Counted from the first letter of the stretch, positions 1-9,356 are shown. The stretch: DNA of 64,000 nt from SAR116 cluster bacterium AG-390-L20 (GCA_003278095.1 QCHB01000008.1:34377-98376), one strand, 5' to 3'. Translations and numbers: made by a program. Notes: generated by a model from the sequence alone, not told the origin.

Positions 1-1233
1 ATTAGAGAAAAACATCTAAAATGTGAACAGATGGCATTGTCTCTTCAACTACCTTTGATTAGAATAGTTGAAGGTTCTGGCGGAGGAGGGTCAGTTAAAA
101 CAATTGAAACTACAGGTAGGGCAAATGTACCTGAAGTGGAAGGTTGGAATTTAGTCGTAGAGAGTATGGGCACTATTCCAAGAGTGGCTCTAGGGCTTGG
201 CTCCGTAGCAGGTCTGGGAGCCGCACACCTTGCATGCTCTCATTATTCGGTCATGGTTAAAGAAAAATCTGCTGTTTTTGTAGCCGGTCCACCTGTTGTT
301 GAACAGATAGGTCAAAAGTTAACAAAAAATGAATTAGGTGGTTATGAAATTCAATTAAAATCAGGAGCAGTTGACGCTGCTGTTGATACAGAAGAAGAGG
401 CCTTTAATTCTGCAAAAAAATTTTTATCTTATCTACCAAATTCAGTTTATCAATTGACTGAACAATTAAGCACGGAAGATAATCCAAACAGAACGTCAGA
501 ATGGTTGATTGATGCCATTCCAAGAGATATTAAATCTGTATATAAAATAAGACCAATAATTGAAGAACTGGTGGATAGGAATACTTTTTTTGAAATTGGA
601 AAAGAATACGGTAAGTCAATTGTTACAGGTTTTTGTAGAATTAATGGATGGTCAATAGCTCTAATGGCTAGTGATCCGTATTCTTATGGTGGCTGCTGGA
701 CATCTGATACATGTAAAAAGGTACAAAAGTTTGTTGATTTGGCTGAAACATTTCATTTACCTGTTATTTATTTAGTAGACTGTCCAGGTTTTCAAGTTGG
801 TTTAGATGCCGAAAAAAAAGGTACAATTAAAGAAGGTGTTAGAGCTATGTCGGCCATCTGGCAAACTACAACACCATGGTTGTCAATAATAATGAGAAAT
901 TGTTTTGGTGTAGCCGGCGCCGCTCATAAAAGAGGTAGCAGTTATATCTCAAGATGCGCATGGCCTTCAGCTCGTTGGGGATCTTTGCCCCTTGAAGGAG
1001 GGATTGAAGCTGCCTACAGGTCTGATATAGAAAATTCAAACGATCCTAAAGCTGAACTAGAAAAAATAACTACGAGATTGAATAAATTGAGATCACCTCT
1101 AAGGTCAGCTGAATCTTTCTTGATAGAAGAAATTATAGATCCTAGAAATACACGTAAATTTATGTGTGAATTTGCCAATTTAGCAGCACCTTTGAGAAAA
1201 ATAGGAATGACTAGTAGAACAATGAGACCATAG
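1..1233 (+). CDS. Biotin-dependent acyl-CoA carboxylase, carboxyltransferase subunit (5' partial)
   Basis: Carboxyltransferase of the acetyl-/propionyl-CoA carboxylase beta family, which moves CO2 from carboxybiotin to an acyl-CoA. The reading frame is open back to base 1 (ten codons before the first ATG at 31), so the gene starts outside the window. About 410 residues are present against roughly 510 in the family, so about 100 are missing. Family-like stretches include RIVEGSGGGGSVK near the start, GLGSVAGLGAAHLACSHYSV, VAGPPVVEQ and, in the second crotonase fold, LVDCPGFQVG and GVAGAAHKRG. The separate biotinyl domain gene lies 20 bp downstream, which supports one multi-subunit enzyme; a biotin carboxylase gene probably lies upstream. 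The acyl substrate cannot be told from sequence alone. Confidence 0.88.
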   Translation: MREKHLKCEQMALSLQLPLIRIVEGSGGGGSVKTIETTGRANVPEVEGWNLVVESMGTIPRVALGLGSVAGLGAAHLACSHYSVMVKEKSAVFVAGPPVVEQIGQKLTKNELGGYEIQLKSGAVDAAVDTEEEAFNSAKKFLSYLPNSVYQLTEQLSTEDNPNRTSEWLIDAIPRDIKSVYKIRPIIEELVDRNTFFEIGKEYGKSIVTGFCRINGWSIALMASDPYSYGGCWTSDTCKKVQKFVDLAETFHLPVIYLVDCPGFQVGLDAEKKGTIKEGVRAMSAIWQTTTPWLSIIMRNCFGVAGAAHKRGSSYISRCAWPSARWGSLPLEGGIEAAYRSDIENSNDPKAELEKITTRLNKLRSPLRSAESFLIEEIIDPRNTRKFMCEFANLAAPLRKIGMTSRTMRP

Positions 1234-1253
1234 AATATGAATAAGGTTAAATA

Positions 1254-1469
1254 ATGATTTACTCTGAAGTTTCTGGAACATTAATAAAGATATTAGTTTC
1301 AAAAAATCAAATTATAGAAGAAGACACAGATTTATTAGTGATAGAATGCATGAAAATGCATATCCCAATTACCGCTAAAAAAAGAGGAAAAATTATAGAT
1401 ATTTTTATTAAAGAAGGTGATTTGATTAGTGAAGGAGATAAATTATTAGAAGTAGTCTATGACTTCTAA
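1254..1469 (+). CDS. Biotin/lipoyl carrier domain protein (biotin carboxyl carrier)
   Basis: A 71-residue free-standing biotinyl domain. The biotinylation motif reads ECMKMH rather than the usual AMKM; the lysine is the expected biotin attachment site. Glycines that form the hammerhead turns of the fold are present (VSGTL at the start, IKEGDLISEGDKLL at the end). It follows the carboxyltransferase by 20 bp on the same strand and should carry carboxybiotin to it. A lipoyl role is less likely given the MKM motif and the neighbour. Confidence 0.85.
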   Translation: MIYSEVSGTLIKILVSKNQIIEEDTDLLVIECMKMHIPITAKKRGKIIDIFIKEGDLISEGDKLLEVVYDF

Positions 1470-1486
1470 AATTATAATAATTTTTA

Positions 1487-2962
1487 TTATCTAATAATAA
1501 AAGGATTTGAAATGGATGTTTGTTCTGCTATCCATACTGACTTCGTCTGTAAAAACTCTTTTATAGATTCTTGTCCACTTTCTCTTCCGCGTCCTGATCT
1601 TTTGTAACCACCAAAAGGGGACATAAAGCTAACGGCTCTATAAGTATTAACCCAAACAGTGCCAGCTCTCAGAGAGTCTGACATTCTAAGCGCTCTTCCT
1701 ATATTGTTAGTCCATACACCAGCTGCTAGACCAAATATAACATCATTACCTACTTTTATAGCTTCTTCTTCATCCTTAAAACGAATGATAGATAAAACAG
1801 GACCAAATACTTCTTCTTGAGCAATTCTCATTTCATTATTAACATCGGTAAAAATTGTTGGCTCAACAAATCTATTTCCTCTAACATTCTCCCCAGAGTA
1901 AGCTTTTCCACCTAGAACACATTTTGCACCTTCTGATTTTGCAATTTCTATGTAACTCATGATTTTGTCAAATTGTGGCTGTGTTGTTACAGGACCTACA
2001 TGTGTATCAAGTGACATTGGATCACCTATTTTTGCTTCACTTGCAACTTCAACAAGTCTTTTCACAAACTTTTCATAAATAGAATCCTGAACTAATAAAC
2101 GAGACCCTGCTATACAAGTTTGTCCTGTTGCTGCAAATATTCCCGATATCACACCCATTATTGCAGCTTCAAAATCAGCATCTTCAAAAACAATATTAGG
2201 TGATTTACCGCCGAGTTCTAAAGATACAGGCATAATTTTTTTTGCAGCTGTTTCATAGATTTTTTGACCTGAAACATCAGATCCAGTAAATGCAATTTTT
2301 GAAATATGTTTGTGTTCAACAAGTGGTTGTCCAACGTCAATACCCATACCTGTAACACAATTAACAACACCGTCGGGGAATCCCGCTTCTGAAATTAATT
2401 TCATGAATTCTAAAGTAGAAGCAGAAGTAAACTCAGATGGCTTAATTACTGCTGTATTTCCTGCTGCTAATGCTGGAGCAAGTTTCCAAGATAAAAGTAG
2501 TAAAGGAGAGTTCCACGCTGTAATCATTCCGATAACACCATATGGCTCATATTTTGTATAATTAAATATACCAGGTTTATCTGAGGGTAATACTGATCCT
2601 TCAACTTTATCTGCAAGACCACCAAAATACCTATACCATTCGGCAAGATATTTAGTTTGAGCACCCATTTCTGCAATCAACTTACCATTATCTTGAACCT
2701 CTATTTCACCTAATCTTTGAAAGTCTCTTTCAACAAGCTCAGCAAGTTTTATAAGTAATTTTCCTCTTTCTGTAGGTTTGGTTTTAGACCATTTTTTTTC
2801 AAAGGCTTCTTTTGCAACATTTACAGCTATATCAACGTCGTGTGAATCACCCTTAGCAATTTTTGCCCACTTTTCACAGGTGTAGGGATTTTCTGTTTCA
2901 AAATATTTTTTACTGTTTGGCTCCATTTCTTTGCCATTTACATAATGATTATATATTTTCAT
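1487..2962 (-). CDS. NAD(P)-dependent aldehyde dehydrogenase
   Basis: A full-length (491 aa) ALDH superfamily enzyme that oxidises an aldehyde to its acid. Catalytic residues are visible: Asn151 in the TAWNSPL stretch, Glu249 in LELGGKS and the nucleophile Cys283 in GQTCIAG. FTGSDVSG forms the cofactor-binding turn and EEVFGPVL is the usual C-terminal motif. An AAGGTG sequence lies just upstream of the ATG. It is convergent with the biotinyl carrier gene, with 17 bp between stops. The aldehyde substrate is unknown; broad betaine-aldehyde/aliphatic types are the closest style. Confidence 0.9.
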   Translation of the reverse strand: MKIYNHYVNGKEMEPNSKKYFETENPYTCEKWAKIAKGDSHDVDIAVNVAKEAFEKKWSKTKPTERGKLLIKLAELVERDFQRLGEIEVQDNGKLIAEMGAQTKYLAEWYRYFGGLADKVEGSVLPSDKPGIFNYTKYEPYGVIGMITAWNSPLLLLSWKLAPALAAGNTAVIKPSEFTSASTLEFMKLISEAGFPDGVVNCVTGMGIDVGQPLVEHKHISKIAFTGSDVSGQKIYETAAKKIMPVSLELGGKSPNIVFEDADFEAAIMGVISGIFAATGQTCIAGSRLLVQDSIYEKFVKRLVEVASEAKIGDPMSLDTHVGPVTTQPQFDKIMSYIEIAKSEGAKCVLGGKAYSGENVRGNRFVEPTIFTDVNNEMRIAQEEVFGPVLSIIRFKDEEEAIKVGNDVIFGLAAGVWTNNIGRALRMSDSLRAGTVWVNTYRAVSFMSPFGGYKRSGRGRESGQESIKEFLQTKSVWIAEQTSISNPFIIR

Positions 2963-3007
2963 TGGGGGGACACCTTTACTTTATTTTTTTAGACTATAGT
3001 CCATATA

Positions 3008-4351
3008 CTATTTAATCTTATTAATTTTCTTTCGTACCATTTTTGCTATGAACCATATTAGAAGAAGAATAATTGGAACACAAAACGCTAGAAAAACTTG
3101 TTTGCTAAAAAACACTTTATCAAAATTTACTGGGTCAATCAAAGTGCTCAACAGACCAATAATATAGTATGTTATTGCAACAATTGACAAAGACTCTACG
3201 GTTTCTTGTAATCTAAGTTGAGCTCTTGCTCTTAATTCCATGGACTCCAATAAATTTTTATTTTGAATTTGAACACCCATTTCTATTTGGGTTCTAACAA
3301 GATTATCTGCTCTTTGTGCTCTTGTAGCTAATGACTCCAATCTTCTTGAAAAAGCTTCACTAGTCCTAACAGCAGGTTGTAATCTTCTACTTAAAAATTC
3401 ATCATTTGTCTGAAAGGATTCTAGACGCTCTTCTCGTAAATCTTTTACCCTTTGTTCTACTAGTTTGTAATAAGCGGCTGTAGCTGATAGACGGTAGTTG
3501 GTAAAAGAATCTATTTCTTCTATTTTGGCAACAACATAAGAAAGTTGGTTTAAATCTTTTTGGAAATCTGGATAAGCTATTGATTTTTTGTCTAAATTTT
3601 TCTCTGTAGTTTTAGAAACTGATTTTGTAATTTCTGTGATTTGTTTCTCAAGATTACTTAAATGAAAACTTTGTTCTCTGACTTGACTTAAGCCCAATAA
3701 AGAAAGTACTTGGTAAGTCTCAAGTTCAACAATTCTCTGAAGAAGCCTTCCGGTTCTTCTTGTTCTAAGATTTTTATTTTGTATAAATACTCTTCTAAAT
3801 CCAGAACCAAGAAAATCAGTCCTGTCAGATTTAAAAGACATGAAAACATTAGCTCCATCTTCAGCAACGTTTGAGCCTGCAAAATTATCGTGGAAAAAAA
3901 ATTTCTCAATATCAATTGGTTTGAAATTATGACTAGATTGTGCCATTTCAATCCATGATGACAAAAAATGTTGTCCAGGAAACTTTTCTAAAAAACCTTT
4001 TGGCAATAAATTTAAGAATTTTACATCAAATAATTTTGGTATATTTTTACTATCACCTTCAATTTTATCAGGATATATTAATGTTAGTGATATAAATTCT
4101 GTATGACATTCATATCGGATAATCAAATCTTTTCCCTCAGCCACCCAGTATTTTGACGGCTCTTTTGGTAAACTTTGAAAATTTAATTTCTTTAAATATT
4201 TGCTTAGATAATTCCAAGCATTTTTTTCATCATTGTCTTTTATTAAATAAGCAAAGTGAAAAGTTCTTAGATTGTTGCCTAACTTAATATAAGGTCTAGC
4301 ATGAAGTTCATCTCTTAAAGATAATGAATCACTGATTTTTAGTTTGTTCAT
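3008..4351 (-). CDS. DUF3422 family membrane protein
   Basis: A 447-residue protein beginning with the DUF3422 signature LRDELHARP (about residues 12-20). The middle is soluble and rich in charged helices (about 190-380, coiled-coil-like). Two hydrophobic helices close the protein (about 388-408 and 415-437, the latter very hydrophobic), followed by a basic tail, so it is membrane-anchored at the C-terminus. The family is typical of Alphaproteobacteria and some Betaproteobacteria; its function is not established. It is 45 bp downstream of the aldehyde dehydrogenase start on the same strand. Confidence 0.88.
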   Translation of the reverse strand: MNKLKISDSLSLRDELHARPYIKLGNNLRTFHFAYLIKDNDEKNAWNYLSKYLKKLNFQSLPKEPSKYWVAEGKDLIIRYECHTEFISLTLIYPDKIEGDSKNIPKLFDVKFLNLLPKGFLEKFPGQHFLSSWIEMAQSSHNFKPIDIEKFFFHDNFAGSNVAEDGANVFMSFKSDRTDFLGSGFRRVFIQNKNLRTRRTGRLLQRIVELETYQVLSLLGLSQVREQSFHLSNLEKQITEITKSVSKTTEKNLDKKSIAYPDFQKDLNQLSYVVAKIEEIDSFTNYRLSATAAYYKLVEQRVKDLREERLESFQTNDEFLSRRLQPAVRTSEAFSRRLESLATRAQRADNLVRTQIEMGVQIQNKNLLESMELRARAQLRLQETVESLSIVAITYYIIGLLSTLIDPVNFDKVFFSKQVFLAFCVPIILLLIWFIAKMVRKKINKIK

Positions 4352-4431
4352 ATTTTCATCTTATCACTTTATTTATATAGATGAAAGAATTCGAAGTTAA
4401 TTTTATAAATAGATTACATTTATAAAACTTA

Positions 4432-5235
4432 CTAATTTTGTTTTAGGAAAGTTATTACTTTTTTATATGTATCAAATTCATAAAGATTATTATGCCCAGC
4501 ATTAGGAATGTAAAGGGCCTCTTTTGGTTTTGGAGCAGAATTGAAAACCCTTTTACCAAACTCTACACTGATTATTTTATCTTTTAAACCATGTAAAACA
4601 AGTAATGGTGAATTAATATTCTTTACTTTACTAATAATATCATAACGATCTAAAACTAACCATCTAGCAGGAAGATACCAGTATTGGCGCATAGCTACGT
4701 CTGCTATGGATGTATAAGGAGCCTCTAAAATAGTTGCTTTAAAACTTTCTTCTGTTGAAAATTTCACAGCCAACCCACATCCTAAAGACTCTCCGTATAA
4801 AATAGTTTTGTTTACAGGAATATTATAATTAGTTAAAAAATCTAATGCCGCTTTACCGTCCAAGTAAAGACCACTTTCTGAAGGTTTACCTTTGTTTTCT
4901 CCATAGCCTCTATACTCAAGCAATAACAAACCATAGCCTTCGTCCATAAAGGGTTTAAATTTTTGGACTCTGTGGCCTATATGGCCTGCATTCCCGTGAA
5001 ATACAACTATAGTATTATTCTCACTTTTAGATGGTTTTTTAAATAGAGATTTCAAAACAATTCCATCTTGAGTAGTGAAATTAATTTTTTTCAACCCAGA
5101 ACTATTATAGTAAGAAACATCAAGTTTCTCTCTAGACGGTTGATATAACAAAGATCTTTGAAAAATAAACATGATTAGAATTAATAATAAGTAAATACTA
5201 ATTCCGTAAATCATAATTGATGAAATTTTTGTCAT
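4432..5235 (-). CDS. Membrane-anchored alpha/beta hydrolase (ABHD13/BEM46-like)
   Basis: A 267-residue serine hydrolase. One N-terminal transmembrane helix (about residues 8-27) is followed by the QRSLLYQPSRE stretch typical of the BEM46/ABHD13 group. The oxyanion-hole motif VFHGNAGH, the nucleophile elbow GESLG, an acidic residue in HGLKDKII and the final histidine in NAGHNNL complete the catalytic machinery. The active domain is probably outside the cytoplasmic membrane. The substrate is unknown; an esterase or thioesterase is likely. Confidence 0.85.
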   Translation of the reverse strand: MTKISSIMIYGISIYLLLILIMFIFQRSLLYQPSREKLDVSYYNSSGLKKINFTTQDGIVLKSLFKKPSKSENNTIVVFHGNAGHIGHRVQKFKPFMDEGYGLLLLEYRGYGENKGKPSESGLYLDGKAALDFLTNYNIPVNKTILYGESLGCGLAVKFSTEESFKATILEAPYTSIADVAMRQYWYLPARWLVLDRYDIISKVKNINSPLLVLHGLKDKIISVEFGKRVFNSAPKPKEALYIPNAGHNNLYEFDTYKKVITFLKQN

Positions 5236-5428
5236 TTGTTACTACTGAAATTAAATAATTAAATATTAATTTATAAATCAATAAATGAATAGAGAACTTA
5301 CAAAAAATTATTAATTTCTATTTAATAACTTTAATTAATTATTTGTGAAGATTGAATTTGTCACTAGGATAAATTAAAAAGTTTCCTATGAATCTTATTT
5401 ATATTAGAAATAATTTAAAAGGTAGAAA

Positions 5429-5965
5429 ATGAGAAGTATAATACAAGCTCAAGGCATACATCACATTACATTAAATGGGGCTAATAAAGAAATCTCAATA
5501 AATTTTTGGCAAAAAATCCTTGGAATGAAGTTTATTTTTGAACAGCCAAATTTGGATGACTTAAATACTAATCACTTATATTTTGATTGTGGAGACGGTA
5601 CTACTGTGACCATTTTCACAAATGAAAACATAACTCCAGATAAACAAAAAATTAAGAATGAATGTGGTGGTGTTCACCATGTTGCTTTCTGGGTAAGTCA
5701 AAGCACTATTCGTATAGCTGAAAAAAATTTAAATGAAAATGGCTTTGCTAATACAGGTATTAAAGATAGGGGGTTTATGGATTCAATTTACTTTAGAGAA
5801 CCATTAGGTTTACTTATAGAACTTGCCAGTTATAAATTTGACCCACCTGTAGGTTTTACTCATGCAAATGTATTAGAGAAAGCACATGAGCTAAGAGTAA
5901 AAAGAGAAGCCTTAAATATACAAGACGAAGATATTGCAAGCGCTATAAAAGAATTAAGAAATTAA
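5429..5965 (+). CDS. VOC (glyoxalase/dioxygenase fold) family protein
   Basis: A 178-residue vicinal-oxygen-chelate protein. Two beta-alpha-beta-beta-beta modules are visible: the first starts with IHHITLNG, the second with GVHHVAFWV and ends with GLLIELAS. The histidines and the terminal glutamate match the metal-binding positions of glyoxalase/extradiol dioxygenase proteins. AAAAGGTAG precedes the ATG. The substrate is unknown. It stands alone, divergent from the hydrolase across about 190 bp of AT-rich DNA that should hold both promoters. Confidence 0.8.
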   Translation: MRSIIQAQGIHHITLNGANKEISINFWQKILGMKFIFEQPNLDDLNTNHLYFDCGDGTTVTIFTNENITPDKQKIKNECGGVHHVAFWVSQSTIRIAEKNLNENGFANTGIKDRGFMDSIYFREPLGLLIELASYKFDPPVGFTHANVLEKAHELRVKREALNIQDEDIASAIKELRN

Positions 5966-6001
5966 TAATAAATATCATAAATTAATTAAATAATTATTTG
6001 A

Positions 6002-6415
6002 TTAATAATATGGTTTAACTGTTATTAACTTTTCATTAATCCAAGAGTTTATTCCGTATTTTGCGTTGTATATAATATTATCAAATTTTTTATCCATCAT
6101 TTCGGCTATTATTCTCGTTCTTCTACCACTTCTACAGATTAATATAATTGGCTTTCCATCATTAATTTTTAAGCGTAAATTTTCATACCATTTGTCAAAA
6201 TTATAATTTCCCTTTTTATCAAAAAAGGTTAGCAAAATACTTTTGGGCACTACCCCGGTTTGGTCCCATTCTGAACTTCTTCTTATATCCACTATTGGAA
6301 TATTTATTTTTGATAATTCTTTTATCTGCTCATTATTCACATCAATAATATCAGCAAATGCAAACTTAATGCTTAACAAAAAACAAACTATTTTTATACC
6401 AAATCTAATTAACAT
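6002..6415 (-). CDS. Exported rhodanese-like domain protein
   Basis: A 137-residue protein with an N-terminal hydrophobic signal (about residues 5-20, ending near KFAFA) and one rhodanese domain. IPIVDIRRSSEW is the usual first-strand motif and ICRSGRRT is the active-site loop with catalytic cysteine and arginines, so it could move sulfane sulfur. The signal sequence puts it in the periplasm. No neighbour suggests a partner. Confidence 0.82.
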   Translation of the reverse strand: MLIRFGIKIVCFLLSIKFAFADIIDVNNEQIKELSKINIPIVDIRRSSEWDQTGVVPKSILLTFFDKKGNYNFDKWYENLRLKINDGKPIILICRSGRRTRIIAEMMDKKFDNIIYNAKYGINSWINEKLITVKPYY

Positions 6416-6605
6416 AATTATCCAAATCCTTTTTTTTTATTTTAACTCGATATTAGTTTTTTTAATTATTTGATCTTAATTTATATAGTAAAAAAAAATT
6501 AGTGCTAATATCATTTTCTTAAAAAATTATATATTAGATAAAAATTTTATTAAGACATCACCTTATATCAGTAAGTAAAAGAATTATTAGCTTTGGAATT
6601 ATTTT

Positions 6606-6632
6606 AATGACGGAGAGAAGCTTCTCGTCATT
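6606..6632. terminator. Stem-loop, possible terminator
   Basis: AATGAC (6606-6611) pairs with GTCATT (6627-6632), and the palindrome GAGAAG/CTTCTC fills the inside; three bases (GGA) bulge on one side. It lies in the gap between the rhodanese gene and the interrupted small gene that reads towards it. The T-tract after it is weak, so termination is only a guess. Confidence 0.4.
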
Positions 6633-6701
6633 TAATTTCAATAATCTGATTTATAGATTTTATAAATTAGTAGGTTTTAAGTCTACATTTTAGTCTGCAA
6701 A

Positions 6702-6869
6702 TTAATTTGTTTCTATTTCATTAAGTACTACTCTTGCTTGCAATATAACTACACACTCTTTACATCGTTCAGTAGCTTTTCTAATTGCTCTATAAGCAGG
6801 GTGCTTTTTTCACCCTTTAGCAAGTATCTTAAGTAATACCACTTGTCTTTCTAATTTATGATTAATCAT
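6702..6869 (-). pseudogene. Small conserved-looking gene interrupted by one in-frame TGA
   Basis: A 56-codon frame starts at an ATG preceded by AAGGAA and reads 19 codons (ending LLKILAKG). It then hits TGA (6810-6812) and continues in the same frame for 35 sense codons (starting KKHPAYRAIRKATERC) to TAA. The second half has a CxxC pair (CKEC) and dense charged composition, like a real protein rather than noise. The stop is one base away from TGG (Trp), which would fit before KKHP. I interpret it as a recently inactivated gene or a base error; it resembles small HPAYRAI-type proteins that I associate with marine bacteria and phages, but cannot verify. The remaining gap, 6474-6701 (near 6416), shows nothing else beyond the stem-loop. 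Confidence 0.5.
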
Positions 6870-6892
6870 ATTATTTCCTTACAGTTTCATTA

Positions 6893-7537
6893 TTATCTCC
6901 AACTTTTTGTCATTTTTCCTTTATCTTTGAAGTCAATAATTGAAAAAGTTTTCTCTACTAAAGTGTAGTCATTGTAACCTAATCGAGCGATAACCTTCAT
7001 TTTAAGCGTATCGACTATCCCATCATCAGTTATAAATTCATCTTTAATATGAATACCAATAACTTTTCCAAATACAACGTTGTGCAAACCTCCTTTCCCT
7101 GGAAGTTCAACTGTTTGGTGATATTTACACTCAAAATGTACAGGAGACTCTGCAACTCTTTTTGGCTTTACTTCGAATGAATCTATAGCGGTTAAACCAG
7201 TTTTTTCTAATTCATCCGTGTTTGGTTCCATTATCCAACTTGTATCATTCATTTGGTGACGTGTGTCCCAGGTGCTCATGTTAACCACAAATTCACCTGT
7301 TTCTTCAGCATTTAAAACACTATCTTTCTTACTTCCATCTGCGCGATTGCCAGCTGAGAACATTACAAATGGAGGATCATAAGAAAGTCCATTGAAATAA
7401 CTATATGGTGAAAGGTTTCCTATACCGTTTTTACTTACTGTACTAATCCACCCAATTGGACGCGGAACTGTAAGAGCTTTGAAAGGGTTGTAAGGTAATC
7501 CGTGATTATTCTTATTTGTTTCATAGTACATTTGCAT
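6893..7537 (-). CDS. Flavin reductase-like / FMN-binding split-barrel protein
   Basis: A 214-residue protein of the flavin reductase (FlaRed) family. PRPIGWISTVSKNG near residues 25-38, NLSPYSYFNGLSYDPP (about 42-57) and the GEFVVN strand are characteristic of the FMN-binding split barrel. It probably binds FMN and reduces flavin or a small substrate with NAD(P)H. It is a single gene with no clear partner; the start is the first ATG, ten bases after an AAAGAG-rich stretch. Confidence 0.85.
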   Translation of the reverse strand: MQMYYETNKNNHGLPYNPFKALTVPRPIGWISTVSKNGIGNLSPYSYFNGLSYDPPFVMFSAGNRADGSKKDSVLNAEETGEFVVNMSTWDTRHQMNDTSWIMEPNTDELEKTGLTAIDSFEVKPKRVAESPVHFECKYHQTVELPGKGGLHNVVFGKVIGIHIKDEFITDDGIVDTLKMKVIARLGYNDYTLVEKTFSIIDFKDKGKMTKSWR

Positions 7538-7665
7538 ACTCTTTTTTTTGAACTTAGTTTAGCAAAATTTATAACTTAAAATTTATAATAATTTATTTAA
7601 CAATTAATTAGAATTATTTAGTTAATCAAATATCTATAATTTTATTATTGATACAAACTTTTAGT

Positions 7666-7962
7666 TTAAACTTTATAGTATAAATCTGGATTTACAATTC
7701 CAGTATCTACGGTAATTTTACATGAAAATCTTTCTTCATAATCTTTATTGAAGTTTCTTACATCAGACAAATGCTTCTTCAAGTTTTCTTGATTATTAAA
7801 AGTAAAAATACCTAGTCCTTTATCAGGAGTTATATGAAAAGATTTAAATTCTAAAAGCCCATTAAACGTCTTAGGATCAAAATTATCTGTCATATATTGA
7901 TGTCCAACGTGCATTAACTTAGGGTTTGAATATCTAACACTACAAACAATACAAAACATCAT
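7666..7962 (-). CDS. Small protein, possible dimeric alpha/beta-barrel (YCII/ABM-like)
   Basis: A 98-residue soluble protein of unknown function. It has a beta-strand start (FCIVCSVRY), HVGHQYM, then FKSFHITPDKGLGIFTF followed by a helix containing LKKHLSDVRNF, an arrangement resembling ferredoxin-like dimeric barrel proteins. Two adjacent ATGs follow a clear AGGAG; either could be used. It sits among small-molecule enzymes, but no function can be assigned. Confidence 0.6.
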   Translation of the reverse strand: MMFCIVCSVRYSNPKLMHVGHQYMTDNFDPKTFNGLLEFKSFHITPDKGLGIFTFNNQENLKKHLSDVRNFNKDYEERFSCKITVDTGIVNPDLYYKV

Positions 7963-8120
7963 TATCTCCTATTTTATATATAAAATTATTATGTTATTGA
8001 TGAATAAATAATATTCAATTTATAAATATAAAATAAATAATAGATTTATTTTGTAGTATCAGATTTAGTTAGTTTTTATTATTTTTTTATATATCTTTTT
8101 CAAATAGAATTATTAAAAAA

Positions 8121-8501
8121 CTAGTAATTTTGTTTCTTAGGTATGACTCCTCTAATGCCACCTCTAGGGTTAGGATTATCATCCTCTCTTCTAGGAATTA
8201 TATGAATATGACAGTGAAAAATAGATTGACCTGCATCCTCTCCTATATTCATTCCAATATTGTAACCTGTTATTTGATTATCTAAGTATTTTAGTTCTGT
8301 TCTTTGTGTATCTAATACTATTGGTATTTCTTCAAGTTCTGCTTTTGAGCATTGAAAATAACTTACAACATGTCTTTTTGTTATTATTAGTGAGTGTAGT
8401 GGAGTAACTGGAAAAGAATCCCTTATTACATAAAAATGTTTATATTCATGAACTATTCTCTTTGGTGATACGTTACAAAAAATACAATTACTCAAAATCA
8501 A
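8121..8501 (-). CDS. HIT family nucleotide-binding hydrolase/transferase
   Basis: A 126-residue histidine-triad protein. The catalytic loop reads HCHIHIIPRR near residues 95-104 (H-x-H-x-H-x-x), and the upstream helix-strand TPLHSLIITKRHV is standard for the fold. An N-terminal CIFC pair could bind zinc. HIT proteins act on AMP-linked substrates such as Ap4A or adenylated amines. The specific substrate is unknown. Confidence 0.9.
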   Translation of the reverse strand: MILSNCIFCNVSPKRIVHEYKHFYVIRDSFPVTPLHSLIITKRHVVSYFQCSKAELEEIPIVLDTQRTELKYLDNQITGYNIGMNIGEDAGQSIFHCHIHIIPRREDDNPNPRGGIRGVIPKKQNY

Positions 8502-8546
8502 TCCTTCAATATATTTCTAATTATATCACTGAATTAAAAATTAATA

Positions 8547-9263
8547 TTAACATTTTTGCTCAAGGAATTTGATAATGTTAGGAGTAATAAGTTCACCATC
8601 ATGATTGAATGTTTTAAGTTCATTTACTGCCTCTACATAAGTTAAAGGTTCAATATTAGATTTTCTTGCTTCTAATAGTCTCAGGCTAAAATCATGATTA
8701 AATTCAGGATGAGCTTGTAGAGTTAGAACTGTATCGCCTATTGAAAAAGAAGCTATATCACAGAATGAGTTACTAGCTAACAATTCAGCTTCTTTCGGAA
8801 GTTTAACAACTTGATCTTGATGGAAGAAAATTAAGTTTAATTTATTAAAATTACCTAACAAACTATTATATCTCTTAGTTGATATTTCTTTTATTCCAAT
8901 GCCCCAACCTTTTGAAGATTTTGTTACGTGTCCACCTAAAGCTTGAGCAATAGCTTGATGTCCAAAGCATATTCCAAGCAAAGGAATTTTAAACTTAACA
9001 ATTTCATTAATAATATCGAAAAGTTTTTTAATCCATGTATGATTTTCGTAAACACCGTAAGCGCTTCCAGTTATAATAAATCCATTATAATAAGCCAAAT
9101 TTTGAGGAAAAATATCTTCGTAAATATTAAAAACATTTACGTTCCAATGTTTAATTTTATCTTTCAAAAGTAATGAAAACATCTGATCGTATGAAGGGTA
9201 ATCTAAAACAAGATCTTTGTTAATTGGTCCAGCTTGTAAAATACATAAATTAAACAAAAACAA
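8547..9263 (-). CDS. Class I glutamine amidotransferase-like protein
   Basis: A 238-residue type 1 glutamine amidotransferase domain. The nucleophile elbow LGICFGHQAIAQALGG holds the catalytic Cys, and LQAHPEF supplies the His-Glu pair. There is no fused synthetase domain, so it belongs to the stand-alone group related to GuaA-N, often assigned to gamma-glutamyl compound hydrolysis. ITGSAYGVYE matches the first substrate loop. It is 45 bp downstream of the HIT gene on the same strand's reverse order; co-transcription is possible. Confidence 0.85.
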   Translation of the reverse strand: MFLFNLCILQAGPINKDLVLDYPSYDQMFSLLLKDKIKHWNVNVFNIYEDIFPQNLAYYNGFIITGSAYGVYENHTWIKKLFDIINEIVKFKIPLLGICFGHQAIAQALGGHVTKSSKGWGIGIKEISTKRYNSLLGNFNKLNLIFFHQDQVVKLPKEAELLASNSFCDIASFSIGDTVLTLQAHPEFNHDFSLRLLEARKSNIEPLTYVEAVNELKTFNHDGELITPNIIKFLEQKC

Positions 9264-9356
9264 ATTCCTCAGTAGTTTATGTTAGTCATTTGCTTCATCC
9301 ATATTTATAGAATAATAGTTTTCAGTCTATGTTTTAGCTTCTAACTTTATGAGTTA

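Noticed and set aside
1474..1490. Bidirectional terminator between the biotinyl carrier and aldehyde dehydrogenase genes
   Set aside because: The inverted repeat consists only of A and T, too weak to tell from background.
2310..2561. Plus-strand frame inside the aldehyde dehydrogenase gene
   Set aside because: It lies wholly within a strongly supported minus-strand gene and has no family-like sequence.
6702..6869. Recoding of TGA as tryptophan in this genome
   Set aside because: Other clear genes in the window end with TGA (for example the plcP-like gene at 42340 and the fusion gene at 43734), so TGA is a normal stop here.
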